DNA of 50,319 bases from Mesorhizobium sp. LSJC280B00. GTDB lineage: Bacteria; Pseudomonadota; Alphaproteobacteria; Rhizobiales; Rhizobiaceae. Where the stretch lies: positions 1 to 50,319 of the forward strand of contig NZ_AYVL01000008.1 of assembly GCF_000502835.1 (NCBI RefSeq). The letters run 5' to 3'. Below are positions 35,896-44,231 of this stretch, one piece after another (positions within the stretch are counted from its first letter, which is position 1; every line of letters begins with the position of its first letter). Below the pieces are notes generated by a model. That model did not search any database. It saw nothing but the letters and a program-made list of their open reading frames with translations, and was not told the DNA's origin. A program made the position numbers and the translations under genes.

Positions 35896-36674
35896 GACTG
35901 CGGCAATACGAACGGCATGTTTGCGGCCGGCAACACACCGACCTTCAGCCGGCAATCGAAGACCTTTTCGATCAGCTCGTCGCTGAGCACCTGTTGCGGC
36001 GAACCTGTAGCGGCGAGCCTGCCGCGATGCATGACGAAAATCCGGTCGGCATACATCGCCGTCAAATTGAGGTCGTGCAGGATGGCGACCACGCCGCCGC
36101 CGCGTCTGGCGAAATCGCACGCGATGTCCATGATGATCAGCTGGTGTTTGATGTCGAGGCTGGACACCGGCTCATCGAGGAACAAATAGCGCGGCTTGCC
36201 GTCGAGCACCGGCTCCCACACCTGGCACAGAACGCGGGCAAGCTGCACGCGCTGCTGCTCGCCGCCGGACAGCTCCTGGTAGAAGCGGCCGGCAAAACCC
36301 TCGAGGTCGACGCGCGCCAGCGCCGGTGCGGGCAGGCGCTGGTCCTCGCCGGGCAACGCGCCGGAGCGCCCGCCGACCAGGCCTAGCCTGACGATCTCAC
36401 GCACGGTGAACGGGAAGGACAGCGTCGTCGCCTGCGGCAGCACGGCGCGCAGCGTCGCCGCTTCGATCGGCTTCATCGCCGATAGATTGCGGCCGTTGAC
36501 GGTGACCTCTCCCGAATAGCCAAGATCGCCGGACAGTGCTCTGAGGAAGGTCGTCTTGCCCGAACCGTTGGGGCCGACGATGGCCGCGATTTCGCCGGGC
36601 CGCGCCTCGAAATCGACATTGGCGACAATGCGCTTGCCGCCGATCGCCACCGAGACATCGCGCGCTTCGATCAT
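35886..36674 (-). CDS. hmuV: Haem ABC transporter ATP-binding protein HmuV
   Basis: A 262-residue ATPase energising haem import through HmuU. Walker A is GPNGSGKTT (about residues 34-42), the Q-loop reads VLPQATTLSFPFTVREIV, the signature is LSGGEQQRVQLARVL, and Walker B is YLFLDEPVSSLD. HDLNLTAMYADRI is the switch region. The final Val, Cys and stop codon come from the arm of a palindromic repeat. It is the last gene of the hmuPSTUV operon, 10 bp after hmuU. ATG at 36674 (MIEARDVSVAIGGKRIV) is the domain start. Confidence 0.95.
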   Translation of the reverse strand: MIEARDVSVAIGGKRIVANVDFEARPGEIAAIVGPNGSGKTTFLRALSGDLGYSGEVTVNGRNLSAMKPIEAATLRAVLPQATTLSFPFTVREIVRLGLVGGRSGALPGEDQRLPAPALARVDLEGFAGRFYQELSGGEQQRVQLARVLCQVWEPVLDGKPRYLFLDEPVSSLDIKHQLIIMDIACDFARRGGGVVAILHDLNLTAMYADRIFVMHRGRLAATGSPQQVLSDELIEKVFDCRLKVGVLPAANMPFVLPQSVC

Positions 36675-36684
36675 AGGCAAACTT

Positions 36685-37788
36685 TCACAGGTCGATGACG
36701 CCGCGCTTGCGCAGCAGTATCCACAGGAAGAACGGTGCGCCGGCGACAGCGGTGACGATGCCGATCGGCAATTCGGCCGGCGCGACGATGGTGCGGGCGA
36801 CGGCGTCGGCCAAAAGCAGCAGCGCCGCACCAAGCAGGGCCGATGCCGGCAGCAGGTAACGGTTATCGGGGCCGATCAGCAGACGCAGCAGATGCGGCAC
36901 GACGATGCCGACGAAACCGATGCCGCCGCTGACGGCGACCGACGCGCCGACCGCTGCCGAGACGCCGACGATCGCGGTGTATTTCAGCCGCTGCACCGGA
37001 ATGCCGAGATGGCCGGCCGTGGCCTCGCCGAGCGCCAGCGCGTTGAGGCCGCGCGCCAGGAACGGCATTGCCGCCAGCGCCAGCACGATGACCGGCCCGA
37101 CCGAGCCGATCTTCTGCCAGGTTGCGCCGCCCAGCGAGCCGAGCTGCCAAAAGGTCAGGTCGCGCAACTGCCGGTCGTCGGCCATGAAGATCAGGATGCC
37201 GGTCAGCGCCATGGCAAGCGCCGCCAGCGCGATGCCGGCGAGCAGCATGGTGGCGACCGAGGTCTGGCCTTGCCGTGTCGCGACCTGATAGAGCAGCAAT
37301 GTCGTCGCCAGCCCGCCGCAGAACGCAGCCAGCGGCAAAGCCAGCGTGCCGAGCGCCGTAGTCAGCGGCGCCAGCATGGTCGAGCCAAGCACGATGACGG
37401 CGACCGCACCGAGGCTCGATCCGGCCGAAACCCCGATCAGGCCGGGGTCGGCCAGCGGATTGCGGAACAACCCCTGCATGACGGCACCGGAGACAGCAAG
37501 CGATGCGCCGATCAGCACGCCCATAATGATGCGCGGCAGACGGATGTCATGGATGATCAGGCGGTCGCGGGCGCTCAATGCCGCGTCGCCGGGCAACGCG
37601 CCGAACAGCCAGTCGTGCATGACGCCGATGGCCGAGGCATCGGATGCGCCGGAGGTCAGCGACAACAGCACGGCGATAGTCAACCCGACGCAGAGCAGCA
37701 CGACGACGAGGCGGGCGCGCCGCGAACGGTCACCCTCGGCTGCCGTCGCCATGATGCCCGCCGCACCGGCGATCGAATGATCGGCCAT
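36685..37788 (-). CDS. hmuU: Haem ABC transporter permease HmuU
   Basis: A 367-residue FecCD-type permease with about ten membrane helices. Family motifs include DIRLPRIIMGVLIGASLAVSGAVMQGLFRNPLADPGLIGVSAGSSLG and GGIGFVGIVVPHLLRLLIGPDNRYLLPASALLGA. ATG at 37788 (MADHSIAG) is preferred; a TTG at 37797 would overlap the hmuT stop by 4 bp. It forms the inner-membrane channel with HmuV and receives haem from HmuT. Confidence 0.94.
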   Translation of the reverse strand: MADHSIAGAAGIMATAAEGDRSRRARLVVVLLCVGLTIAVLLSLTSGASDASAIGVMHDWLFGALPGDAALSARDRLIIHDIRLPRIIMGVLIGASLAVSGAVMQGLFRNPLADPGLIGVSAGSSLGAVAVIVLGSTMLAPLTTALGTLALPLAAFCGGLATTLLLYQVATRQGQTSVATMLLAGIALAALAMALTGILIFMADDRQLRDLTFWQLGSLGGATWQKIGSVGPVIVLALAAMPFLARGLNALALGEATAGHLGIPVQRLKYTAIVGVSAAVGASVAVSGGIGFVGIVVPHLLRLLIGPDNRYLLPASALLGAALLLLADAVARTIVAPAELPIGIVTAVAGAPFFLWILLRKRGVIDL

Positions 37789-37793
37789 CGCGC

Positions 37794-38702
37794 TCAATCC
37801 GTGACCTGGCCGCCATAGAGCAAGACGGCAAGGTCGTGGATGGCGTCGGCCGTGCGCGGGCCGAAGCCGAGCAGATAGCCGCCGTCCATGCGGATCAGCT
37901 TGCGGGCGGCACCCGCCGGCGTCGAAGCCACGGCAGGGTTCGAAAACAGTTCGTCATCCGCGGTGGCCGGTCCGGCATTGTTCATCATCAGGATCACGTC
38001 GGGCCTGGCGGTGATGACGGCCTCGTCCGACAATTGCTTGTAGCCGGCAAAGCCGTCGATGGCGTTGATGCCGCCCGAAAGCTTGATGATGCCGTCGGCG
38101 GCGGTGTCGCTGCCGGCGGAAAGCAGCCTGCCGCCCTGCATCGACAGCACGAACAGGATGCGCCTGCGCTCCTTGATCGAGGCGGTCTGCTTTTCAGCTG
38201 CCTTCAGCTTGGCGTCTATCTCGGCGGCCAAGGCATCGGCCTTGGCGCCGACGCCGAGGGCCTTGCCGACGATCTGGATCTTTTCGAGAATGCCTTGATT
38301 GTCATAGCGCTCGGGCACCTCGATGAACGGGATGCTCGATTTCTTCAGCACGTCGACGGCTTCCTTCGGTCCGCTGCCGTGCAGCGCCAATATGCCCGAC
38401 GGATTGACCGACAGCACACCCTCCGGCGACAGCTGGCGCATGTAGCCGACATCAGGCAGTTCCACCGCCGCTTGCGGATAGCGGCTGGTCGAATCGCGCG
38501 CGACAAGGCGATCCTGTTCACCGAGCGCATAGACGATCTCGGTGATCGAGCCACCAATGGCCACGATCCTCGAGCGGTCGGCGAAAGTCGCGATGCCCTC
38601 GGCGGCTTGAGCCGGCATCAGCGCGGCGAAGGCCAGGAAAACAGCGGCCGCAGGACCAGGCGCCGACCTGGAGACCGATGCCAGCCTGGAGAAAAGAACC
38701 AT
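37794..38702 (-). CDS. hmuT: Periplasmic haem-binding protein HmuT
   Basis: A 302-residue substrate-binding protein with an N-terminal signal peptide (APGPAAAVFLAFAALMPAQAA). The helical-backbone fold shows RIVAIGGSITEIVYALGEQDRLVARDSTSRYP, PDVGYMRQLSPEGVLSVNPSGILALHGSGP and VPERYDNQGILEKIQIVGKALG, typical of HmuT/BhuT. It carries haem from the outer membrane to HmuUV. It sits in operon order after hmuS (11 bp gap) and before hmuU. Confidence 0.93.
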   Translation of the reverse strand: MVLFSRLASVSRSAPGPAAAVFLAFAALMPAQAAEGIATFADRSRIVAIGGSITEIVYALGEQDRLVARDSTSRYPQAAVELPDVGYMRQLSPEGVLSVNPSGILALHGSGPKEAVDVLKKSSIPFIEVPERYDNQGILEKIQIVGKALGVGAKADALAAEIDAKLKAAEKQTASIKERRRILFVLSMQGGRLLSAGSDTAADGIIKLSGGINAIDGFAGYKQLSDEAVITARPDVILMMNNAGPATADDELFSNPAVASTPAGAARKLIRMDGGYLLGFGPRTADAIHDLAVLLYGGQVTD

Positions 38703-38713
38703 CGTCGTTTTCC

Positions 38714-39772
38714 TCAGGCTGCGGTCGGGCTTGGGATACGCGGCAGGTTTTCGGCCAGAAAGCGCCAGTCTTCGCGCTCGCTTTCGCCTTCATGCCGCTT
38801 ACCGAAGAACTGGATGATCATCTTGCCGTCGGCGCCATAGACTTCGAGCGACGTGACATAGCCGTCCTTGGTCGGCTTGCGCACGGCCCAGACCTCATCG
38901 ATGTGGTCGGTCCGCAGGTGCAGATGGAAGGTCTGGTCGAGCACGTTGAGCCATGGTCCCATCGGCTTGATCGAGGCGACGGGGCCGGAATGGATCTGGA
39001 TGCAGCCGCGATTGCCGACAAAGCACATGATCGGCATGGCGCCAGCAGCGGCGTGGTTGAACATGGCGTTCACCGCATCCTTGTCGACCAGCCAAGCGTA
39101 GTCCTGGCCGACCATTCGCACCGCCTGTCGGCGGCTGATCTTCAGTGTCTTCAGCATGCCGAAGAACTGGTGCACGTCGGTCAGCTGGCTCCAGCGGTCG
39201 CGCAGATCGTCGATGCTCGCCGGGTTGTCCGCAGTCTCGGTCTCGTCAGCCGTGCCCGCTGAAATCGCCACCGTCGGCTCCTGGTTCGGCGATTCCAGCC
39301 CGGCCACCAGTTTCTGATAGGCGTAGAGGTTGGAGGCTGGCCTGAGATGCACCTTGTGTACCGCCTCGCCTGCGGTGTCGAAGAACTGCAGGCTGCGGCG
39401 GATGTCGGCGCCATCGCGCTTTTCCACGGCAAAGCCGTGCGACCAGACTTTTGGGAAAATACGCAGGTCGATATTCTCGCCGAGCACCATGGCATTGTGA
39501 TTGCCGGTGACGACCTTGTCGTAGACGCCGATCTTCTCGTGCACCGCGCTTTCGTTGCGGGTCAGCGCCATCACCTCACCGACAGCTTCGAGGCCAGTCA
39601 AAAGGTCGTTGACATGCGGCTCGACGCGCACGACGCCGTCGCCGCAATGCGCGGCGACCAGTTCGGCCTCCGAAATACCGAGCTGGGCGGCGAGGTCGCG
39701 CTCGCGCATTTTCGGATTGTCTGCCCGTGCCCGCCGGATCTCGTGCGGGGCGGGTTTTACGCGCTGGTCCAT
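38714..39772 (-). CDS. hmuS: Haem-handling/degrading protein HmuS
   Basis: A 352-residue cytoplasmic protein of the HemS/HmuS/ChuS family. Two related halves are visible: LAAQLGISEAELVAAHCG, LTRNESAVHEKIGVY and NIDLRIFPKVWSHGFAVEK in the first; AMPIMCFVGNRGCIQIHSGPVASIKPMGPWLNVLDQTFHLHLR in the second. HmuS degrades haem or delivers it to oxygenases. ATG at 39772 (MDQRVKPAPHEIRR) is chosen because AGGTGG lies just upstream; GTG at 39781 is an alternative. It follows hmuP directly. Confidence 0.94.
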   Translation of the reverse strand: MDQRVKPAPHEIRRARADNPKMRERDLAAQLGISEAELVAAHCGDGVVRVEPHVNDLLTGLEAVGEVMALTRNESAVHEKIGVYDKVVTGNHNAMVLGENIDLRIFPKVWSHGFAVEKRDGADIRRSLQFFDTAGEAVHKVHLRPASNLYAYQKLVAGLESPNQEPTVAISAGTADETETADNPASIDDLRDRWSQLTDVHQFFGMLKTLKISRRQAVRMVGQDYAWLVDKDAVNAMFNHAAAGAMPIMCFVGNRGCIQIHSGPVASIKPMGPWLNVLDQTFHLHLRTDHIDEVWAVRKPTKDGYVTSLEVYGADGKMIIQFFGKRHEGESEREDWRFLAENLPRIPSPTAA

Positions 39773-39781
39773 TTCTACCAC

Positions 39782-39988
39782 CTACTTGTTGAGGATGAGC
39801 TTGCCCTGCCGGGTGATCTTCAGCCGGTACAGCGCACCATGATGCTCGATGCCGATCTCGTGCTCCCCCTGGAACAGCGTGTTGCTGGACAGCATTCTCA
39901 CGGCCGATTGGACCCGGTCGAAACGGACGGAATTTTCGTCGGAACGGCGGACGCGATAGCGAAAGTCGCTGGGATTGTGCGTGTTCAT
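39782..39988 (-). CDS. hmuP: HemP/HmuP family haem-uptake protein
   Basis: A 68-residue protein of the HemP family, ending in FQGEHEIGIEHHGALYRLKITRQGKLILNK, the conserved HemP core. In Bradyrhizobium HmuP is a co-activator needed for expression of the haem receptor. Here the basic, signal-less N terminus (RVQSAVRMLSSNTLF) agrees with a cytoplasmic regulatory role. It is the first gene of the minus-strand haem operon, next to the divergent receptor promoter. Confidence 0.93.
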   Translation of the reverse strand: MNTHNPSDFRYRVRRSDENSVRFDRVQSAVRMLSSNTLFQGEHEIGIEHHGALYRLKITRQGKLILNK

Positions 39989-40054
39989 GGGTTCGATCCC
40001 TTTCCTGTGCCTGGCATCTGGCTCGGCGCCTGCGTGAAATGCCGATTCAATTCT

Positions 40055-40069
40055 TGACTCGAATGATCA
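40055..40069. promoter_or_regulatory. Putative IRO box upstream of hmuP
   Basis: TGA-N9-TCA (TGACTCGAATGATCA) is centred about 74 bp before the hmuP start. It matches the RirA operator consensus and lies in the divergent promoter region of the haem operon and receptor. Confidence 0.5.
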
Positions 40070-40091
40070 TGTTATCTAGCAGTGCAATACC

Positions 40092-40106
40092 GGAGTAAAT
40101 GAGTCA
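40092..40106. promoter_or_regulatory. Degenerate IRO-like motif on the receptor side
   Basis: GGA-N9-TCA (GGAGTAAATGAGTCA) matches the IRO consensus at five of six fixed bases. It lies 84-98 bp before the receptor ATG, so each divergent promoter could have its own site. Confidence 0.3.
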
Positions 40107-40189
40107 ACATTTAAGACGCCGGACGCGATGAAAAATGCCAGCGAGCCCCAAGCCAGCCAGCATCGAACATGGATTCTTGGAGTTGCAGC

Positions 40190-42403
40190 ATGGGGTTGGC
40201 GAATTGGAGACGGCTGGCGGGCAGCGGCCTGACACATTGTTCTATGACAAGCAAAATGGCCGCGTTGCTGGCCGGCACGGCGGCGATCCCGCTGCTCGCC
40301 ACACCGGCCGGCGCCCAGCAGGTCGCCCAACCGGCAGCCGACCAGCAGCAGACTGACCCGTCTCAACAGCCCGAAAAGGTAAAGCCGGCCCCGGCGGGTA
40401 CCACACTGCTCGACAAGATCCTGATCCTCAGCCGTACCGGCGAGACGGCGATCGAGTCGCTTGCTTCAGCCAGCCATGTCGACGAGGAACAGCTCGAGCG
40501 CCGCATGGCGACCACGCCCAACGAAATGCTGTTCGGTGTGCCGGGTGTCGCCGTCCAGGCCGACGCAAGGCGTGTCAGCTCCAGCATCAACATCCGCGGC
40601 CTGCAGGATTTCGGCCGCGTCTCCGTCATCGTCGACGGTGCCCGCCAGAATTTCCAGCGCTCGGATCACGGTACGCAATCGACCTTCTACATCGATCCGG
40701 AATTGATCAAATCCGTCGATGTGATCCGCGGCCCGGTCGCCAACACCTATGGCTCCGGGGCGATCGGCGGCGTCGTATTTTTCGACACCAAGGATGCGCA
40801 GGATTTCCTCAAGCCGGACGAGACCTGGGCGGCATCCGCGACCGGGCGCTACGAAACCAACGGCGAAGGCTGGACCACCAGCGCCACCGGCGCCTATCGG
40901 ATCAACGAGAACTGGGACGTGCTCGGCAATATCGTCTACCGCGACTATGACGACTACAAGCATGGCGGCGGCGACACTGTAGCGGGCACCGGCTTCGACG
41001 TTTTGAGCGGCCTCCTCAAGACGACCATCCGCCCCAGCGAAAACAGCGAGCTGAAGCTGGGCTGGATCGGTTCGAACGACGGATGGACCGAGACCAGCGG
41101 CAGCGCGCCGGTGAACGACGCCGACCTGAAGGCGAATACGTTCACGGCCCGCTACAACATCACCGACGAAGACAAGAGCTGGCTCGATCTCCACATCAAT
41201 GCCTCTTACAACAAGACCAAGCTCGATCTGACGACCCTTGTCGCGCAAAACCGGTTTGATCCGGTCACCGGCCTGCCCGTGGTTTTGCCGGCGGGTTCGA
41301 AATCGACGTTCGACATCGGCACCTCCGGCATCGACATTTGGAACACGTCGAGATTCGAGACCGTTGGAATCGCGCATGAGCTGACCTATGGCGGCGACTG
41401 GGTTGGCGACGATGTCGAGACAGGCGGCACGGCGGGCGGCGACAGCTTCTATACGCCCTCGGGCAACAGGAACGTCTCCGGCGCTTACGTTCAGGACAAG
41501 CTCACCTGGGACTGGCTCGAGGTCATCGCCGGGCTGCGTTACGACAGCTACAAGCTCGACAGCGATGTCGGCGAAACCTCTGGCGACCGGCTGTCGCCAC
41601 GCATCACAGTGGGCATTTCGCCCTTCGAAACTGCCAGCCTTTCCGGCCTGCAATTCTACGGCACCTATGCGGAAGGCTACCGTTCTCCCTCACTGTCGGA
41701 GACCCTGATCAGCGGCAATCATCCGGCCGGCGTCAGCTTCCCGTTCCTCCCCAATCCCAATCTCAAGCCTGAAACCGGCAAGACCGTGGAATTCGGCGTC
41801 AATTACAGCACCAACGGCGTCATTGTGGCCGACGACGCGCTGCGGCTGAAGGCGGCCTATTTCAACAACAATGTCGACGATTACATCGACGGCGTGACGC
41901 TCTCGCCGTTCGACCCGACCAGCGGCTGCCCGTTCGGTCCGGGCATCCCGATCTGCTTCCAGTATCAGAATTTCGCCAAGGCCAAGATTCACGGCTTCGA
42001 GATGGAGGGCGTCTATGATGCCGCCTGGGGCTTTGCCGGGCTTTCGGCGTCGTTCACCGACGGCCACACGATTTCCTATGAAGGCGAACGGGCGGACCTT
42101 GTCACCGTCCCCTCCTCCCAGGTCACCGGGCAACTCGGCTTTCGCTTCCTCGAGGACAGGCTGACCATCGGCGGCGAGGTGCAATACAACGGCAAGCCGC
42201 AGGGCAACCCGGTGGCCAGGGACTACACGCTGGTCAATGCCTTCGCCAGCTACCAGGCGACCGACAATTTCAAGGTCGATTTCCGCGCCGACAATCTGTT
42301 CGACGTCAAATACGCCAACCCGCTGAACGCATCGACCACCAGTGTTGTCTACGAGCCAGGCGTCACCCTGAAGCTGGCGGCGACGATGAGGTTTGGAGGC
42401 TGA
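40190..42403 (+). CDS. TonB-dependent haem/haemoglobin receptor
   Basis: An outer-membrane beta-barrel receptor of 737 residues. A signal region (MTSKMAALLAGTAAIPLLATPAGAQQ) precedes the plug domain, which has VPGVAVQADARRVSSSINIRGLQDFGRVSVIVDGARQNFQ and IRGPVANTYGSGAIGGVVFF. The barrel contains YRSPSLSETLISG (FRAP-box position) and NPNLKPETGKTVEFG (NPNL box), the paired motifs of haem receptors. ATG at 40190 has GGAG 7 bp upstream; ATG at 40244 would give a shorter leader but lacks a ribosome site. It resembles ShmR/HmuR/BhuR. It is divergent from hmuP and followed by an exported protein and TonB. Confidence 0.93.
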   Translation: MGLANWRRLAGSGLTHCSMTSKMAALLAGTAAIPLLATPAGAQQVAQPAADQQQTDPSQQPEKVKPAPAGTTLLDKILILSRTGETAIESLASASHVDEEQLERRMATTPNEMLFGVPGVAVQADARRVSSSINIRGLQDFGRVSVIVDGARQNFQRSDHGTQSTFYIDPELIKSVDVIRGPVANTYGSGAIGGVVFFDTKDAQDFLKPDETWAASATGRYETNGEGWTTSATGAYRINENWDVLGNIVYRDYDDYKHGGGDTVAGTGFDVLSGLLKTTIRPSENSELKLGWIGSNDGWTETSGSAPVNDADLKANTFTARYNITDEDKSWLDLHINASYNKTKLDLTTLVAQNRFDPVTGLPVVLPAGSKSTFDIGTSGIDIWNTSRFETVGIAHELTYGGDWVGDDVETGGTAGGDSFYTPSGNRNVSGAYVQDKLTWDWLEVIAGLRYDSYKLDSDVGETSGDRLSPRITVGISPFETASLSGLQFYGTYAEGYRSPSLSETLISGNHPAGVSFPFLPNPNLKPETGKTVEFGVNYSTNGVIVADDALRLKAAYFNNNVDDYIDGVTLSPFDPTSGCPFGPGIPICFQYQNFAKAKIHGFEMEGVYDAAWGFAGLSASFTDGHTISYEGERADLVTVPSSQVTGQLGFRFLEDRLTIGGEVQYNGKPQGNPVARDYTLVNAFASYQATDNFKVDFRADNLFDVKYANPLNASTTSVVYEPGVTLKLAATMRFGG

Positions 42404-42407
42404 GACA

Positions 42408-42839
42408 ATGAAAGGCATGACGGCATCCCTTCATCTGTTCGCCGCGGTGCTGGCAATATTGCTTGCGGCGGCTCCGGCGTGGACACAACAGCAAGCACCG
42501 GCGCTGATCCTCGAGCTGAACGGCGCGCGGCCCTCCGACAAGGGCTGCCGCCTGACCTTCGTGGTCACCAACAATCTCGGCGCCGACCTTTCCAAGGCGG
42601 CATTCGAGATCGCGCTGTTCAACGAGGCCGGCGTCGCCGACCGGCTGACCGTGCTCGACTTCAAGGATCTGCCGGCAGGCAAGACCAAGGTGACGCGTTT
42701 CGATCTTGCCGGCACGGATTGCGGCAAGGTCAGCCGCGTGTTGATCAACAGCGCCACGGAATGCGCCGGCGCCGAGCCGAATGCCTGCATGCGCGGGCTG
42801 AAGACGCAGACCAGGACCGGCATCGCCTTCGGGGTCTGA
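42408..42839 (+). CDS. Exported hypothetical protein of the haem-uptake cluster
   Basis: A 143-residue protein with a clear signal peptide (MTASLHLFAAVLAILLAAAPAWT) and good ribosome site (GGAGG, 9 bp). The mature part is beta-rich: ALILELNGARPSDKGCRLTFVVTNNLGADLSKAAFEIALF, then GKTKVTRFDLAGTDCGKVSRVLINSATECAG. It has four cysteines that could pair in the periplasm. I do not know its function. Its place between the receptor (4 bp after the stop) and TonB suggests a role in haem transfer or receptor function. Confidence 0.75.
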   Translation: MKGMTASLHLFAAVLAILLAAAPAWTQQQAPALILELNGARPSDKGCRLTFVVTNNLGADLSKAAFEIALFNEAGVADRLTVLDFKDLPAGKTKVTRFDLAGTDCGKVSRVLINSATECAGAEPNACMRGLKTQTRTGIAFGV

Positions 42840-42842
42840 ATT

Positions 42843-44165
42843 TTGGGACCGGAACCCGCATTCGCACGAAACACCATGGCGTGGCCACTAGCCGGTTTCC
42901 TGCCGCCGGAGCCGGACGATCCGGATTTCGCCATCCCGCGCGGGGCCCTGCGTGTTTCGCCGCGCGACAGGCCGGAAGACAGTTACATCGCCGATGCCGA
43001 CGGCGACTTGACTGCGGTACCTATGGAGCCATTGCGGCAGGCACGACAGACGCGGCGGCGCCGCAACTGGACGGTGGCGATCGCCTGCTCTTGCGCATTC
43101 CACGTGGCGGTGGCGCTGGCCTTCCTCACGCTGCCGGACGACCGGCCAAGCATCGAAGGTGCCGACCAGCAAGGCGAAATGCTGCTCGGCGCCGACCCGC
43201 AGCAGGCGGCCGGCGATGTCGGAGACGATCCGGAAGTGTCCAACGTGACGATGGTGACCATGCTCGACGCCAAGCCGGTCGAAACGGTCGAGGCGCAGGC
43301 GGCCGCGGCAGAGGAGACGCTCCAGCCGGTCACCGATGCGGCGGAGACATCGGACAAAGAAGTGGTTGAGCCGGTCAACGAGGCCGCCACGGAAACTGCT
43401 GCGCCTGCCGATCGCACCGAACCAGCACCTGCGCAGCCGGCGCGCCAGGACCCATCGCCCGACGTTCTTGCGACCGACAGACTGGTGTCTGCCGACGACA
43501 ATGCCGTGCCGCCGCCAGTCAGCGCGGCCGAAACGGCCGAGGCTGCCGAGACAAGCGCACCGGCACCAGCCGACCCGGCGCCGGCGGAAACAGTTCAGAC
43601 GACCGAGACAGTCGGCGCGGCGGAAGAACCGAAGCCGGACAGGCCGGAGCCCAAGCAGCCGAAGAAGGCAACCGCAAAGAACAAGCCGGCCAGGAAGGCC
43701 GAACCAAACGAGCCTGAAAAGCCGGCCCTGCGCAGGAAGGCGAGCAAGGCACTTGCGAAAGCCGATTCCAAGAAGAAAAAGACCGGCTCCGGCGGCCGTC
43801 ACGAAACGGATGTCGCGCGCGGCATGGCCGACGGCAGGAAGGACGGCAAGATCCTGACCGCCAGCAGGGGCGGCAAATCAGGCATCGGCAATGCAGCCGT
43901 CACGAACTATCCCGGCAAGATCAGGTCAAAGCTGGTGAGGGCCTTCAATTCGACACGCACGCGCGCCACCGGCACAGCTACGGTTGCCTTTACCGTCGGC
44001 TCGAACGGCAGCGTCCGGTCGGCCAGGCTGACGGGCAGTTCGGGTGTTGCCGCGCTGGACAAGGCCGCACTCGACGCAGTCCGCCGGGCTTCTCCCTTTC
44101 CCCCTATTCCAGACGGAGCCGGTCGCTCGGCCTGGCAGTTCGAAGTGCCGCTCGGTATCAGATAG
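42843..44165 (+). CDS. tonB: TonB-family energy transducer
   Basis: A 440-residue TonB-type protein, longer than the usual 240-300. One membrane helix lies at about residues 77-95 (WTVAIACSCAFHVAVALAFLTL), after an unusually long cytoplasmic N terminus. A long acidic Ala/Glu/Pro region and a Lys/Pro-rich stretch (EPKQPKKATAKNKPARKAEP) span the periplasm. The C-terminal TonB domain reads TATVAFTVGSNGSVRSARLTGSSGVAALDKAALDAVRRASPFPPIP. The start may be TTG at 42843 or ATG at 42876. It would energise the upstream haem receptor. No exbB or exbD follows, so these must lie elsewhere. Confidence 0.88.
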   Translation: MGPEPAFARNTMAWPLAGFLPPEPDDPDFAIPRGALRVSPRDRPEDSYIADADGDLTAVPMEPLRQARQTRRRRNWTVAIACSCAFHVAVALAFLTLPDDRPSIEGADQQGEMLLGADPQQAAGDVGDDPEVSNVTMVTMLDAKPVETVEAQAAAAEETLQPVTDAAETSDKEVVEPVNEAATETAAPADRTEPAPAQPARQDPSPDVLATDRLVSADDNAVPPPVSAAETAEAAETSAPAPADPAPAETVQTTETVGAAEEPKPDRPEPKQPKKATAKNKPARKAEPNEPEKPALRRKASKALAKADSKKKKTGSGGRHETDVARGMADGRKDGKILTASRGGKSGIGNAAVTNYPGKIRSKLVRAFNSTRTRATGTATVAFTVGSNGSVRSARLTGSSGVAALDKAALDAVRRASPFPPIPDGAGRSAWQFEVPLGIR

Positions 44166-44231
44166 CGACCGTCCCCATGCCGGCACCAAAGTTGGCGCCG
44201 CCCTGCCCGCGATACGCGAGCCCTGGCGAAC

